From Phycisphaerae bacterium (GTDB taxonomy: Bacteria > Planctomycetota > Phycisphaerae > Phycisphaerales > SM1A02), in NCBI GenBank assembly GCA_002702575.1, contig PAAJ01000001.1, positions 62,001 to 126,000 of the forward strand: 64,000 bases of DNA, read 5' to 3'. Made by a program: the position numbers and the translations under genes. Below the pieces are notes generated by a model. It was not told where the DNA came from. It made no database searches and saw only the letters and a list, made by a program, of their open reading frames with translations. Below are positions 44,955-53,344 of this stretch, in pieces. Position 1 is the stretch's first letter. Each line of letters begins with the position of its first letter.

Positions 44955-45872
44955 TCAATCGACGGATATCGAATTGGCTTCCTCGACCTGCTGGTCGTAC
45001 CGAAGTCTGTTCCGTCTGTGATCCATCAGGAAATGGATCCTCTCCATGGCCTTTTCCCCAAGGAATTCCCTGGTCTGTTCCCTTGCCTGTTCGATCCGGG
45101 TTCGCCTGGAGGTGTGGATGACAACAATCGTCTCGGCCTCCCATGCCTCCACAAGTTCCGCCAGGTCCTTGAGATGCAGATGGTTGCCGATCCGGGCTCG
45201 TTGTCGGTGGCCTTCCTCGAAGAAGGTGCACTCGGTGATGACCAGTTGAGCCTTTCGGAACTCCTCCCTGAGCAGATTGGGGGTCTGATCCGTATCGCCC
45301 GTAAAGGCCACAAGGGGGATTTCAAGGGTCCTGGTGATGGTTTCACCGGCTTCTCGCAGGGATCTGAGACGGGCCTGGGGGACATCCACGAGATCCTCTC
45401 GGAGCTTGCTTCTGTGTTCCACGATCACATACCCGTTCGCAGGCACCGTATGACGCATCTCAATCGCCTTCAGGAAGATCGAAGGCTTGATTTCAGTCTG
45501 CTCCTCATGGCCCAGTGGAACCAGTCTGAATGGGGTCTGTTGATGCTCAACCGGTGTCCAGGCATGCAGCATCCGTTCCAGAGGTTCAACCATGTCAGGG
45601 GGGCACACACAGGTTCCCCCGGGCATCTTCTGGAAGGACCGTTGACTGAAGTAGTAGGGCAGCCCACCAATATGGTCCATGTGTCCATGGCTGATCGCGA
45701 CCCATGGGGCAGCCAGGGCCACTCTGGGGCACATGCCGATGTCGAAGTTGATGTCGAGTTCGGGAACCTGGACGACGGTCTGTTCACCACCGATGCTGAC
45801 ACCCTGGACACGCCAGGGAGGGCAATACAGGAATCCGACACGTCCACCATGGGGTGGGCGTCGAGGAATCAT
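44955..45872 (-). CDS. Metallo-beta-lactamase fold hydrolase, RNase Z-like
   Basis: A 305-residue protein of the metallo-beta-lactamase fold related to tRNase Z. The metal-binding motif SHGHMDHIGGLPYYF and later FTGDTD, ITECTFFEEGHRQRA and VIHTSRR provide the His and Asp ligands in the order of the RNase Z subfamily. No flexible exosite arm is obvious. It may mature tRNA 3' ends or be a related hydrolase. The ATG at 45872 has CAGGAGATTCAAC upstream. It follows the polyprenyl synthase by 88 bases and precedes dnaA by 112 bases on the same strand. The family is secure; the tRNA role is probable, not proven. The tRNA-Ala in this window has no encoded CCA, so 3' processing is required. Confidence 0.8.
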   Translation of the reverse strand: MIPRRPPHGGRVGFLYCPPWRVQGVSIGGEQTVVQVPELDINFDIGMCPRVALAAPWVAISHGHMDHIGGLPYYFSQRSFQKMPGGTCVCPPDMVEPLERMLHAWTPVEHQQTPFRLVPLGHEEQTEIKPSIFLKAIEMRHTVPANGYVIVEHRSKLREDLVDVPQARLRSLREAGETITRTLEIPLVAFTGDTDQTPNLLREEFRKAQLVITECTFFEEGHRQRARIGNHLHLKDLAELVEAWEAETIVVIHTSRRTRIEQAREQTREFLGEKAMERIHFLMDHRRNRLRYDQQVEEANSISVD

Positions 45873-45960
45873 GTTGAATCTCCTGCGGCCACGCTTTCAC
45901 GCGACCGGGACTTTGAAGGTTTTCATGCTAGCGATTTCTGGGTTCGCGGCAAGTATCCGC

Positions 45961-46959
45961 TCAGGCGTGGCGGATCAGCACGCGATCGGAGAGATCGAGC
46001 AGAAGTTCAAGAGCCGGACCCTCGGGCAGAATCGACAACCTTGATTTGGCCCTGACCACGATGTCCCGCGCTGTCTGCATGGTCGAATCGAGCGCGGAGG
46101 AGGTGTCCAGAAACTTCTGGAGCCCCTCACGGTCACGCGAGTGGACAACCAGATCGAATTGTTCCCGGTCAATCGAGTCCAGGCTGTTTCGAAGACGAAT
46201 CAACGGAAGGGTCATTTTTCCAAGATCAAGATCACGACCAACAGTCTTTCCAGTGACTGCCGTTTCACCAAACAGATCAAGGACATCATCCGTGATCTGG
46301 AATGCGATCCCCATTTCCTCACCGAACATCTTCAATGCCGAGCAGTGTTCCTCGTTTCCGTTTCCGAGCACGGCACCCATATGACAGCATGCACCAATCA
46401 ATGAACCTGTCTTCCTGCCTACGACATCCAGATAGACGGATTCATCGATATCAAGATCATGTCTCTTCTGAAGCTGGATGACCTCACCCTCACAGAGCGT
46501 GTTCGTCACTTCACCCAATGCGAGATTGATCGAGGGATCACCCATCGTCGAGCAGAGATGAAACGCCTTGGAGATCAGATAATCACCAAGCATCACGGCA
46601 ACTTCGTTTCCATTCAACGAGTTGATCGTCGCACCACCACGTCTGACTTCCGACTCATCGAGGATGTCGTCGTGAACCAGAGTCGCCATGTGGATCATCT
46701 CAACGACAGCGGCAACGATCTGATGCCGTTCATTGAGATCGTCCGATGAATCCGAACCGGATACAGCCAATGAGGACAGGATGACGAGTGATGGCCGGAG
46801 CATCTTTCCCCGGTAACGCTCGATGTGTGAACACAGATCATTCACACCGTCATCATCACTCTCGAGATGGCGTTCAAACACCTTGCAGACAGCGTCCAGT
46901 TGGTCGATCAGAAGATGACCAATGGGGCGGTTCAGGATGTCGGTATCAATCAAAGACAC
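45961..46959 (-). CDS. Polyprenyl diphosphate synthase
   Basis: A 332-residue trans-isoprenyl diphosphate synthase. The first Asp-rich motif is LVHDDILDESEVRRGG and the second is FQITDDVLDLFG, with GKTVGRDLDLGKMTLPLIRL after it. The last block fits long-chain (octaprenyl or nonaprenyl) synthases that supply the quinone side chain. It uses a GTG start at 46959. Its product would serve respiratory quinones together with enzymes such as UbiX at 5611-6249. It is 24 bases downstream of a methyltransferase gene on the same strand, perhaps in one operon with the RNase Z-like gene. Chain length cannot be read from sequence. Confidence 0.9.
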   Translation of the reverse strand: MSLIDTDILNRPIGHLLIDQLDAVCKVFERHLESDDDGVNDLCSHIERYRGKMLRPSLVILSSLAVSGSDSSDDLNERHQIVAAVVEMIHMATLVHDDILDESEVRRGGATINSLNGNEVAVMLGDYLISKAFHLCSTMGDPSINLALGEVTNTLCEGEVIQLQKRHDLDIDESVYLDVVGRKTGSLIGACCHMGAVLGNGNEEHCSALKMFGEEMGIAFQITDDVLDLFGETAVTGKTVGRDLDLGKMTLPLIRLRNSLDSIDREQFDLVVHSRDREGLQKFLDTSSALDSTMQTARDIVVRAKSRLSILPEGPALELLLDLSDRVLIRHA

Positions 46960-46983
46960 GTGATCTTGCTGGCTGGATGTGGT

Positions 46984-47823
46984 CTACTTGATTCCAACGA
47001 GGTAGGCGACCCAGCCTTCACAGGCCTCACCTTCATCGACCTCTGTCCAGACACCGTTCCCTTCATCGGTTTCCTCATCCGTTCCTTCCCAGTACACGGC
47101 AGCACGGCTGAAGCCGGCTTCAAGGAGCAGTTCCTGAATCTCGGGAAGTGTCCAGAGTCGCCAATGATAGGTGAACGCATTCTTGATCTTGGTTCCATCG
47201 GGAAACTTGAAGTGAATGTGATTGACGACATCGCCGGTCACGGGATCGTAATGATGCTGATCCCAGACATAGGTGAATCCATCAAGATCACGATCCTCTT
47301 CCATCTCGAGGAAGGAATCACTTCCACCATAGGCATCCAGGATGAAGAGTCCATCATCCTCAAGCTGGTCTCTGACGGTCTTGAAGTAGTCCAGAACCTG
47401 AGATCGTTTCTTGAAGAGGAAGTAACTGAAATTGAAAGCCAGAACCGTTTCAACCGGGTCCGTCTTGGTGTTGAGAACATCACCCTCGATGAGATTCAGT
47501 CGACTCGACTCCTCATCGTTCAGATTCTGATCGATCCTGGTTCGGCACCACTCCAGCACCTCTGTGCTGAGATCGACACCCACCGCCGTGTTTTCCGGTC
47601 GTTTCTTCACCCATTCACGGGCAACGGCTGCGGTCCCGCAGAAATCCTCACGCATGGAAGAGGCGGTCCGGCCACGCTGATCCTTCCAGATCCTGTCGAT
47701 GGTGTCGATTTCACCTTCGGGATCCTGGACGGACAATTCATAGAGTTCGTGGATATCACTTCCTCGGGCTGTTCTGGAGGAGGCGTTCTTCTTCCGCTTC
47801 GAATTTTTCGTGGTCGTAGACAT
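46984..47823 (-). CDS. Class I SAM-dependent methyltransferase
   Basis: A 279-residue cytoplasmic methyltransferase. After a basic N-terminus (TTTKNSKRKKNASSR) come the SAM motif SMREDFCGTAAVAREWVKK and the acidic loop AVGVDLSTEVLEWCR. Then follow IEGDVLNTKTDPVETVLAFNF and LFILDAYGGSD, and a C-terminal beta extension with YHWRLWTLPEIQELLLEAGF. The motif RxDFCGTaa marks a distinct small-molecule-type family I have seen across many bacterial phyla; substrate is unknown. TACACT (47839 to 47834) lies ten bases before the ATG. The gene leads into the polyprenyl synthase 24 bases downstream, so a role in quinone or isoprenoid methylation is possible but not shown. Confidence 0.83.
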   Translation of the reverse strand: MSTTTKNSKRKKNASSRTARGSDIHELYELSVQDPEGEIDTIDRIWKDQRGRTASSMREDFCGTAAVAREWVKKRPENTAVGVDLSTEVLEWCRTRIDQNLNDEESSRLNLIEGDVLNTKTDPVETVLAFNFSYFLFKKRSQVLDYFKTVRDQLEDDGLFILDAYGGSDSFLEMEEDRDLDGFTYVWDQHHYDPVTGDVVNHIHFKFPDGTKIKNAFTYHWRLWTLPEIQELLLEAGFSRAAVYWEGTDEETDEGNGVWTEVDEGEACEGWVAYLVGIK

Positions 47824-47852
47824 GAGGTCTTGCAGTGTAGCGGTCTCGACGC

Positions 47853-48233
47853 TCAGGGCGATGTATCAACAACATCGTAGATGCGAATCCATTCCCAACG
47901 GGGTTTCCATTTGCCGACAACCGCCGTGTGAGCAGGGTCGACGAGATATGCCCGATAGGCTTCTTCGGTCTCGAAACCCACATAGAAACCGACGTCGTAG
48001 TCACTATCCACATTCTGACGTCCAAAATCTCCATGTTGTCCACAGTAGTAGGAGGCGACACCGGGAATCGTCGAGAGATCCCTGTCGCAATCCTCGATCA
48101 GTTCCGTGGAATCTTCCGGGTCCTCGAGCTTGAAGAAGACCACATGGTTGATCATTGCCGGCCGTTCAGGTGCGGAGCAACCGGCGATCAGGCAGATGAA
48201 GACGATGCTCAAGATCACTGAAATACGTGCCAT
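47853..48233 (-). CDS. Dabb (stress-responsive alpha/beta barrel) domain lipoprotein
   Basis: A 126-residue lipoprotein. A short signal ends in the lipobox LIAGC with Cys19, then comes a Dabb domain (MINHVVFFKLEDPED, GVASYYCGQHGDFGR, SDYDVGFYVGFETEEAYRAY, DPAHTAVVGKWKP). Dabb domains form dimeric ferredoxin-like barrels and are found in stress or catabolic proteins; the ligand is unknown. The start at 48233 was chosen for the signal peptide; upstream in-frame sequence is only the reverse of rsmJ. TATACT (48246 to 48241) lies seven bases before the ATG, so the mRNA probably starts at the codon itself. The promoter is shared with divergent rsmJ, 25 bases away. Confidence 0.8.
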   Translation of the reverse strand: MARISVILSIVFICLIAGCSAPERPAMINHVVFFKLEDPEDSTELIEDCDRDLSTIPGVASYYCGQHGDFGRQNVDSDYDVGFYVGFETEEAYRAYLVDPAHTAVVGKWKPRWEWIRIYDVVDTSP

Positions 48234-48240
48234 GTGGGCG

Positions 48241-48248
48241 AGTATAGT
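48241..48248. promoter_or_regulatory. Bidirectional -10 element between the Dabb lipoprotein gene and rsmJ
   Basis: The octamer AGTATAGT gives TATACT on the minus strand, seven bases before the Dabb ATG, and TATAGT on the plus strand, nine bases before the rsmJ ATG. Both are good -10 hexamers. No clear -35 was seen for either. The start codons are 25 bases apart, so RNA polymerase could serve only one direction at a time, and both mRNAs would be leaderless or nearly so. Confidence 0.55.
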
Positions 48249-48257
48249 CGGGAGACC

Positions 48258-49031
48258 ATGCCATCCCTTCCAGTCAAGGTCACTGTTCAGTGCCGCTGCC
48301 AAAACAGGCAGTGTGAGGCGGATGCGCTTGCCAGCCGACTGGGAACCACCTGTGTGAAAGGTGAACGTGTTCCCTCCGGCGAGTTCAGGATCATTCTCTT
48401 CGAGCACGGTGCCCAGCTCTGGGACGAACATTCCAGGAAACGGGGGATGCCGATTGGATTCCATGGAATCGATCTGCGTACCGGGAATGGAAGCCTGTCT
48501 CACAAACAACCAATTGCCAGAGCCATCGGTCGATCGAATCAGACAGTCGTCGATGCGACAGCCGGACTCGGTCACGATGCCTTTCTGATGGCATGCCTCG
48601 GTTGGAACGTCCACGCAATCGAGCGTCATCCTGTGATCGGTCTGTTGCTGGAACAGTCGGTCGAGGATGCCAGATTGGATCCCCAGCTGTCCATGAACAT
48701 GGGATCACGACTTCAGGTTCATGTGGACGAATCAATCCAATGGTTGAGTCGAATGGAATCGAATCCCGATGTCATCTACATGGATCCCATGTTCGAACCC
48801 AGAAAACGATCCGCATTGCCACGGAAACCCGCCCAGGTTCTCAGAAAGATCGTCGGGCATGATGATGATGTCATGGATCTCTTCAAGATCGCGATGAAGA
48901 CGGCTCGGAACAGGGTCGTGGTCAAGAGAACGGATGATGCGAGACCACTCGTCGAAGATCCCGACATGTGCCATCGAGGCAAGATCGTCCGGTATGACGT
49001 CTATCTCGTGAAAGGGGACAACCATGGATGA
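48258..49031 (+). CDS. rsmJ: RsmJ-like 16S rRNA guanine-N2 methyltransferase
   Basis: A 257-residue SAM-dependent enzyme related to RsmJ, which methylates G1516 of 16S rRNA. Signature parts are LSHKQPIARAIG, VVDATAGLGHDAFLMACLGW, VHAIERHPVIGLLLEQSVED, VIYMDPMFEPRKRSALPRK and RVVVKRTDDARPL, which together match the family closely. The start at 48258 follows TATAGT (48243-48248) by nine bases and is preferred over an in-frame ATG at 48234, because that one would cover the promoter. It overlaps the next gene by eight bases. Its N-terminal 50 residues carry a CRCQNRQCEADALASRLG stretch with several cysteines. Confidence 0.88.
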   Translation: MPSLPVKVTVQCRCQNRQCEADALASRLGTTCVKGERVPSGEFRIILFEHGAQLWDEHSRKRGMPIGFHGIDLRTGNGSLSHKQPIARAIGRSNQTVVDATAGLGHDAFLMACLGWNVHAIERHPVIGLLLEQSVEDARLDPQLSMNMGSRLQVHVDESIQWLSRMESNPDVIYMDPMFEPRKRSALPRKPAQVLRKIVGHDDDVMDLFKIAMKTARNRVVVKRTDDARPLVEDPDMCHRGKIVRYDVYLVKGDNHG

Positions 49032-49635
49032 TGTCATGGTTCTTGATGTGGAGACCACAGGTCTGTCTCGTCGCAACGACGTCGTGACGACCGCATGCTG
49101 GTATTACCAGGGAACCTGGCACAGGTGGGTCCGGGGTCTCGATACGGAATCGACCTTCAGATCCCACTGGACATCCTCCTCTGAACTGGTCACCTTCAAT
49201 GGCCGCAACTTCGATGAGAAGTTCGTGATCAAGGATCTTGGTGTCGAACTGCATGCCAACCATCGGGACATCATGTACGACGGTTGGAAACAAGGGCATC
49301 GAGGAGGACTCAAGAAGGTCGCGGAAACCTGCGGCCTTCCGAGACCTCCGGAAATCAGCGGAATGGATGGTCGTTCAGCCATTCTGCTCTGGAAGCTCTG
49401 GGAATCCGGAAATCCGGATGCGCTTCAACTCCTCAGTCTCTACAACGCCTGGGACGTCTGGTTGACACTCGGTCTCTATCGACGGTTCGTCCACGACCTT
49501 CCATTGGAGGATGATCACCGGATTCCCTGGACACTCGACATGGGCAAGGCGGCTGATTTACTCATTCAATCAGGCATCGGGACTGGAAGCTCGATGGATG
49601 GTGGGGTACAACTGTGGTCCCAGGGAGGTTCATGA
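49024..49635 (+). CDS. RNase H-like 3'-5' exonuclease family protein (YprB-like)
   Basis: A 203-residue protein of the RNase H-like exonuclease group. The first catalytic acidic pair is in MVLDVETTGLS (DxE), followed by LVTFNGRNFDEKFVIKDLGV and a terminal YNAWDVWLTLGLYRRF with the last Asp. The spacing suits the RNase_H_2/YprB-like domain rather than DnaQ. It overlaps rsmJ by eight bases and has AAGGGGACAACC before the ATG at 49024. Its own stop is part of an ATGA joining it to the small membrane protein. Likely role is trimming or degrading DNA or RNA; the link with rsmJ could be RNA metabolism, but this is inference. Confidence 0.77.
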   Translation: MDDVMVLDVETTGLSRRNDVVTTACWYYQGTWHRWVRGLDTESTFRSHWTSSSELVTFNGRNFDEKFVIKDLGVELHANHRDIMYDGWKQGHRGGLKKVAETCGLPRPPEISGMDGRSAILLWKLWESGNPDALQLLSLYNAWDVWLTLGLYRRFVHDLPLEDDHRIPWTLDMGKAADLLIQSGIGTGSSMDGGVQLWSQGGS

Positions 49636-49823
49636 TGGAATCACCAGAGAATTCAACACAGCCGCAGGAAGGCATGGACAAATGCGAGCGAAGGGCTTGG
49701 GCCATTCTTCTTGTTGTCGCGGCCCTGTTCATGATCGGCCTGGTCATGGTGTCCTTCTGGGGTGGTCCCTATGAAGCCAACAGTTACTGGCTTCAGGAAA
49801 AACCACCAACCTTCCCCAATTAG
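49632..49823 (+). CDS. Small single-pass membrane protein
   Basis: A 63-residue protein. A polar N-terminus of about 25 residues precedes a membrane helix (AWAILLVVAALFMIGLVMVS) and a short tail with WGGPYEANSYWLQEKPPTFP. The ATG at 49632 overlaps the stop of the exonuclease gene and has GGGAGGTTC in front. It has no known relatives that I recognise. Downstream to the tRNA lies a 163-base space with an imperfect inverted repeat GGGACCAG (49827-49834) / CTGGTTCC (49870-49877), which could help end the transcript. Confidence that it is translated rests on the coupling and the clean helix. Confidence 0.6.
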   Translation: MMESPENSTQPQEGMDKCERRAWAILLVVAALFMIGLVMVSFWGGPYEANSYWLQEKPPTFPN

Positions 49824-49967
49824 CCCGGGACCAGTCGGATTCCAGACACACCCATGGGCGGCCATCCCGCTGGTTCCATGCATCATTTCACGTCCGAGAA
49901 ACCCGAAAGGGTGGATGTTCTTTGAAAAGTGGCCCTCCAGGGGATACCCGGACAGGCCACGTTCGTT

Positions 49968-49973
49968 TAGAAT
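49968..49973 (+). promoter_or_regulatory. Possible -10 element of tRNA-Ala
   Basis: TAGAAT lies 13 bases before the first base of the tRNA, a fitting distance for a short 5' leader. A matching -35 is not clear. The preceding space from 49824 holds an inverted repeat but no gene. Confidence 0.4.
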
Positions 49974-49986
49974 TCCGGATCACTCA

Positions 49987-50059
49987 GGGGCTGTAGCTCA
50001 GTTGGGAGAGCGCCTGCTTTGCAAGCAGGAAGTCGTCGGTTCGAGCCCGTCCAGCTCCA
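49987..50059 (+). tRNA. tRNA-Ala (anticodon TGC)
   Basis: A 73-nt tRNA. The acceptor arm GGGGCTG pairs with CAGCTCC, including the G3-U70 pair that identifies alanine tRNAs. The D-arm is GCTCAGTTGGGAGAGC and the anticodon stem is CCTGC/GCAGG around TTTGCAA, so the anticodon is TGC. The T-arm carries GTTCGAGCC. The discriminator is A and no CCA is encoded. A TAGAAT at 49968-49973 may be its -10 element, 13 bases ahead. It sits alone, eight bases from the 3' end of the converging SH3-like gene. Confidence 0.97.
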
Positions 50060-50066
50060 TTGCCAC

Positions 50067-51374
50067 TCAGAACGGTGAGGCGGCCACAAGATCGACCCGT
50101 TGCGGGGCAATGACTTGCACCCGCCAACGACTGTCGAAGTTCATCGGACCTACAACACCAATCCACTGACCAATCATGGCAGTCATGTCCACCGAGAGAT
50201 CATGCTCGATGTAGGCCAGTGTGCGTCCACTGACAGGATCCTCGACTCGATACATGACCGGTCTTCCGTCGTTTCCAGTGAAGATGCTGGATACGCCAAG
50301 ACGACCCATCACGACGTAGTCGACCGGTTGATCAATCGCCTTGCGAACGACACGGACATCACTCGAGGCGACCTTCATGACCGATTCGAGACGGTTCAGT
50401 GATTTCTTCTGATCAACAAGACACATGGCCAGCTCGAGCTGGCGCATTCTGATCGAAGCCATCTGGGATGCATCTGGATCCGTATCCACATCCTCTTCTG
50501 CAACGATCGCATAGGCATCCCACAACCTGGAAAGCAGTTCATGGGACATCTCGGTGGGAGGAATGGATGAATAGAGTCGCTCGAGGCCGAGGAAATAATG
50601 GTTCTCCTTCTCCCAGTACGGCCTTGAGTTGATGACGATTTCCTCACCAGGCTCCTCTTCGATGAGGACGACCTTGTCAGGAACCATCGATGATCGTCTG
50701 TTCTGGAGATACCGGGACAGGTAGGACGGTTGTCCAGTGGGAGCAGGGAGGGTTTCCATTGATTCGGTTTCGGAAACGACAACCGGTGAATCCGCCTTCA
50801 TGGTGGTCACTTCGATTGTGGAGTCATGTTCAACGGTCGACCAGGCTCGTGCTTCCTGAGCAGTCGCCAGTCGAACATCAGCCATGTTGATCCAGCCCTC
50901 GGCCTGTCTCGGGAGGCGGATCTTGTAGAAATGGAATGTCTTGCCATCAAGGTTTTCGGTGGTCGAATCCACGATGTCGACCTGACTGTCCATCGGAAGC
51001 ATGCAGACCGGTCGCCATGCCTTGGTTGGCTGTGGATTCATCAGATCCGGGGCGAAGACCGGCATGGTGTCCAGTGTCGTACCGGTTCGTTCATCGAGGA
51101 CCTCGAAACGTCCGGTCTCGTCCGCTGGCAGACGCAGCCATCCCCATGATTCCGAGAAGAGGGGACCATCGGCACTGATCCTTCCCCAATTGGCCATCTG
51201 TTCCTTGATATGGACCAGTGAACTGGGGGGTGCTTCGAGAAAGGCGTAGTAGTTTCGATCACCACCACATCGAATCACCGCATTCTCGCTGTTGACCACA
51301 TACAGCTGATCCGCCGGTGGCATGGCGGGTTGCTGGGCGAAAAGGCAGGAAAGAAACAGTCCGAGCATGTACAT
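50067..51374 (-). CDS. Exported SH3-like domain protein of unknown function
   Basis: A 435-residue exported protein. A signal peptide (MYMLGLFLSCLFAQQPAM) is followed by two SH3-like parts. In the first, YVVNSENAVIRCGGDRNYYA and GWLRLPADETGRFEV resemble bacterial SH3 modules; the second is near WRPVCMLPMDSQVDIVDST. The rest has a helical section with RLYSSIPPTEMSHELLSRLW and a final beta domain (VIGQWIGVVGPMNFD-like, ending with VDLVAASPF). The start at 51374 is preferred since GGAGGG lies seven bases upstream; a start at 51389 would coincide with the likely transcription start from TATAGT (51400 to 51395). Such proteins are common in planctomycetes; the ligand is unknown. Confidence 0.66.
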   Translation of the reverse strand: MYMLGLFLSCLFAQQPAMPPADQLYVVNSENAVIRCGGDRNYYAFLEAPPSSLVHIKEQMANWGRISADGPLFSESWGWLRLPADETGRFEVLDERTGTTLDTMPVFAPDLMNPQPTKAWRPVCMLPMDSQVDIVDSTTENLDGKTFHFYKIRLPRQAEGWINMADVRLATAQEARAWSTVEHDSTIEVTTMKADSPVVVSETESMETLPAPTGQPSYLSRYLQNRRSSMVPDKVVLIEEEPGEEIVINSRPYWEKENHYFLGLERLYSSIPPTEMSHELLSRLWDAYAIVAEEDVDTDPDASQMASIRMRQLELAMCLVDQKKSLNRLESVMKVASSDVRVVRKAIDQPVDYVVMGRLGVSSIFTGNDGRPVMYRVEDPVSGRTLAYIEHDLSVDMTAMIGQWIGVVGPMNFDSRWRVQVIAPQRVDLVAASPF

Positions 51375-51555
51375 GATGGGTCCCTCCATGGACGACTATA
51401 CGCGCGAGGCTACCTTTGGAAAAGTACGGTGACAACCGGTGGACAAGCTTCTTGCGGCATTGGGGTGCGGGTTGGGAGGATCAGACCGATTGGGCGGCTG
51501 TCGGTCACCCATCCACTGGCCTGGTGGCAGCAGCGCGGTAGGATTCCCCCTGCCC

Positions 51556-53340
51556 ATGAAACCCCTCATCTGCATCCTGGCACCTGTTCTCCTGCTGGTT
51601 TCCTGTTCATCACCATTGGATGGACCGGACCACGGTCCGTACCTCGACAAGGGATTGGCCAGCATCATCGAGCAGGAGCTCCAGCAGGTCGAGGCTCTGG
51701 AACGAGAGGCGACCACCGACCAACCCGGTCACGTCGAGGAACTCCTTTCCATGAGACGTGATGAGTTGGATGCCCTGAGCCCGGTTCCACCCGGAGCGGA
51801 CCTGCATGCCAGACTCGGGATCAATCTCGAGGGCCGTGAATCCGAACGACAACCAATCGACATCGATCAGGCGGTCCAGGCTGCCGTCCTCAACAACCTC
51901 TCACTCCAGGATGCGCGTCTGACGCCGGCCATCCAGAGAGAGGAACTCATCCAGGCGGCTGCCGTGTTCGACATCGTTCTGGGCGCCGGTGTCTCCTTCG
52001 GGCGTTCAAGAACGCCAATCACGGTCGTCAACCAGGTCTCCACCGACGGCAAGCAGGCGCTCAATGTCGGCCTGTCCCGAATCGAGCAGTTCCAGTATCA
52101 GGTCGAATTGACCAAACAACTCACCACCGGCGGAAGTGTGACGCTCTCGACAAGTCTGGACCGTCAGCTTCAGAAGAATCAGGGCGATCTGAGGTTCTCC
52201 CCGAATCCAGGTGTCAATCCCGTGTTCGCACTCCAGCTTGATCAGCCGATCCTGCGTGGGTTCGGTCAGGATGTGAATCTGGCGAATGTCTACATCGCAC
52301 AGAAGCTGGAAGAGTCAGCGATGGAAGGCCTGCGAGCACAACTGATCTCCACTGTGACAACCACTGAAGTCGCCTACTGGCAGCTGGCCATCGCGTGGAG
52401 AAATCTCGCCATTCAGGAATGGTTGATCCAGGCTGCAGAAGAACTGCTCGACATCATTGATCGTCGCCGAGCCTACGATGCCAACATCGCGGACTGGGCA
52501 CAGGCAGTCGCCACTGTCGAGCAAAGAAGGGCCGCGATCATCGGACTCCAGCAGGCTGTGAAGGAAGCGTCGGATCAACTGAAGCTGCTCATGAATGATC
52601 CGGATATCCCACTCTCCGGTGAAGCCGTTCTTGAACCTGTCGACGAGATGGTTCACACACCGATCGAACTGGAGCTGCGGGAATCCCTTCTGATGGCGAT
52701 CGCCAACAGACCCGATGTCCGCCAATCCCTCTATGAGATCGACATTGCCGACATCAACGAAGTTGTCGCCGACAACGGTCGTCTCCCCGAGCTTGATCTC
52801 CAGGCGAGCGTCAATACACAGGGACTTGGTCAGACCTATGGAGATGGATACAGCGAATCCTTCACTGGTGACTTCATCTCGTATGTGGTCGGTCTCGTCT
52901 TCCAGTATCCACTGGGCAATCGCGCACCAGAAGCGGCCTACCGGCAGTCACGCCTGGAACGCAGCTCGGCGATGATCAGTTATCGCGAGACACTGCTCCA
53001 GGTCATTCTCGATGTGAAGACGGCCATGCGATCCGTTCTGGACAATGCACGACTGATCCCCGCGACTCGTGCAGCCAGAGTCGCGACCGCCGAATCTCTT
53101 CGCGCACTTGAGGTTGAACGCCAGACACTTGCCAGCCTCACACCGACCTTCCTCAATCTCATCTTCTCGACCCAGGCCCAGTTGGCGTCTGCTCGCAGCG
53201 AAGAGTTCTCGGCCATTGTCGATTTCAACATCGCGGTGTCGGAGATGTATGAGTCGATGGGGACAACCCTTGATGTCAATCAGATCGGAATTCAGGTTCT
53301 CGATGAGAACGGCGAATTCGATGCAGACATCCTCTACTGA
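51556..53340 (+). CDS. TolC family outer membrane protein (second copy)
   Basis: A 594-residue TolC family protein, not closely similar to the one at 2.3-4.1 kb. A signal with lipobox LLVSC (Cys17) is followed by an acidic region and a first helical repeat starting near AVQAAVLNNLSLQDARLTPA. There is a beta segment LTTGGSVTLSTSLDRQLQKN, and the second repeat includes VVGLVFQYPLGNRAPEAAYR. The ATG at 51556 has TAGGAT at 51539-51544 eleven bases before it, so the leader is very short. No adaptor or pump gene is adjacent. tsaC follows after four bases, giving a mixed-function operon. Confidence 0.87.
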   Translation: MKPLICILAPVLLLVSCSSPLDGPDHGPYLDKGLASIIEQELQQVEALEREATTDQPGHVEELLSMRRDELDALSPVPPGADLHARLGINLEGRESERQPIDIDQAVQAAVLNNLSLQDARLTPAIQREELIQAAAVFDIVLGAGVSFGRSRTPITVVNQVSTDGKQALNVGLSRIEQFQYQVELTKQLTTGGSVTLSTSLDRQLQKNQGDLRFSPNPGVNPVFALQLDQPILRGFGQDVNLANVYIAQKLEESAMEGLRAQLISTVTTTEVAYWQLAIAWRNLAIQEWLIQAAEELLDIIDRRRAYDANIADWAQAVATVEQRRAAIIGLQQAVKEASDQLKLLMNDPDIPLSGEAVLEPVDEMVHTPIELELRESLLMAIANRPDVRQSLYEIDIADINEVVADNGRLPELDLQASVNTQGLGQTYGDGYSESFTGDFISYVVGLVFQYPLGNRAPEAAYRQSRLERSSAMISYRETLLQVILDVKTAMRSVLDNARLIPATRAARVATAESLRALEVERQTLASLTPTFLNLIFSTQAQLASARSEEFSAIVDFNIAVSEMYESMGTTLDVNQIGIQVLDENGEFDADILY

Positions 53341-53344
53341 AACC

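Noticed and set aside
45018..46055. Plus-strand open frame of 345 codons
   Set aside because: Opposite to the RNase Z-like gene and the 3' end of the polyprenyl synthase gene; no domain.
46867..47880. Plus-strand open frame of 337 codons
   Set aside because: Opposite to the class I methyltransferase gene, whose SAM motif is clear. No independent signal supports it.
49827..49877. Inverted repeat GGGACCAG/CTGGTTCC before tRNA-Ala as an RNA gene or attachment site
   Set aside because: The repeat is imperfect with a 35-base loop, and there is no integrase or partial tRNA copy nearby.
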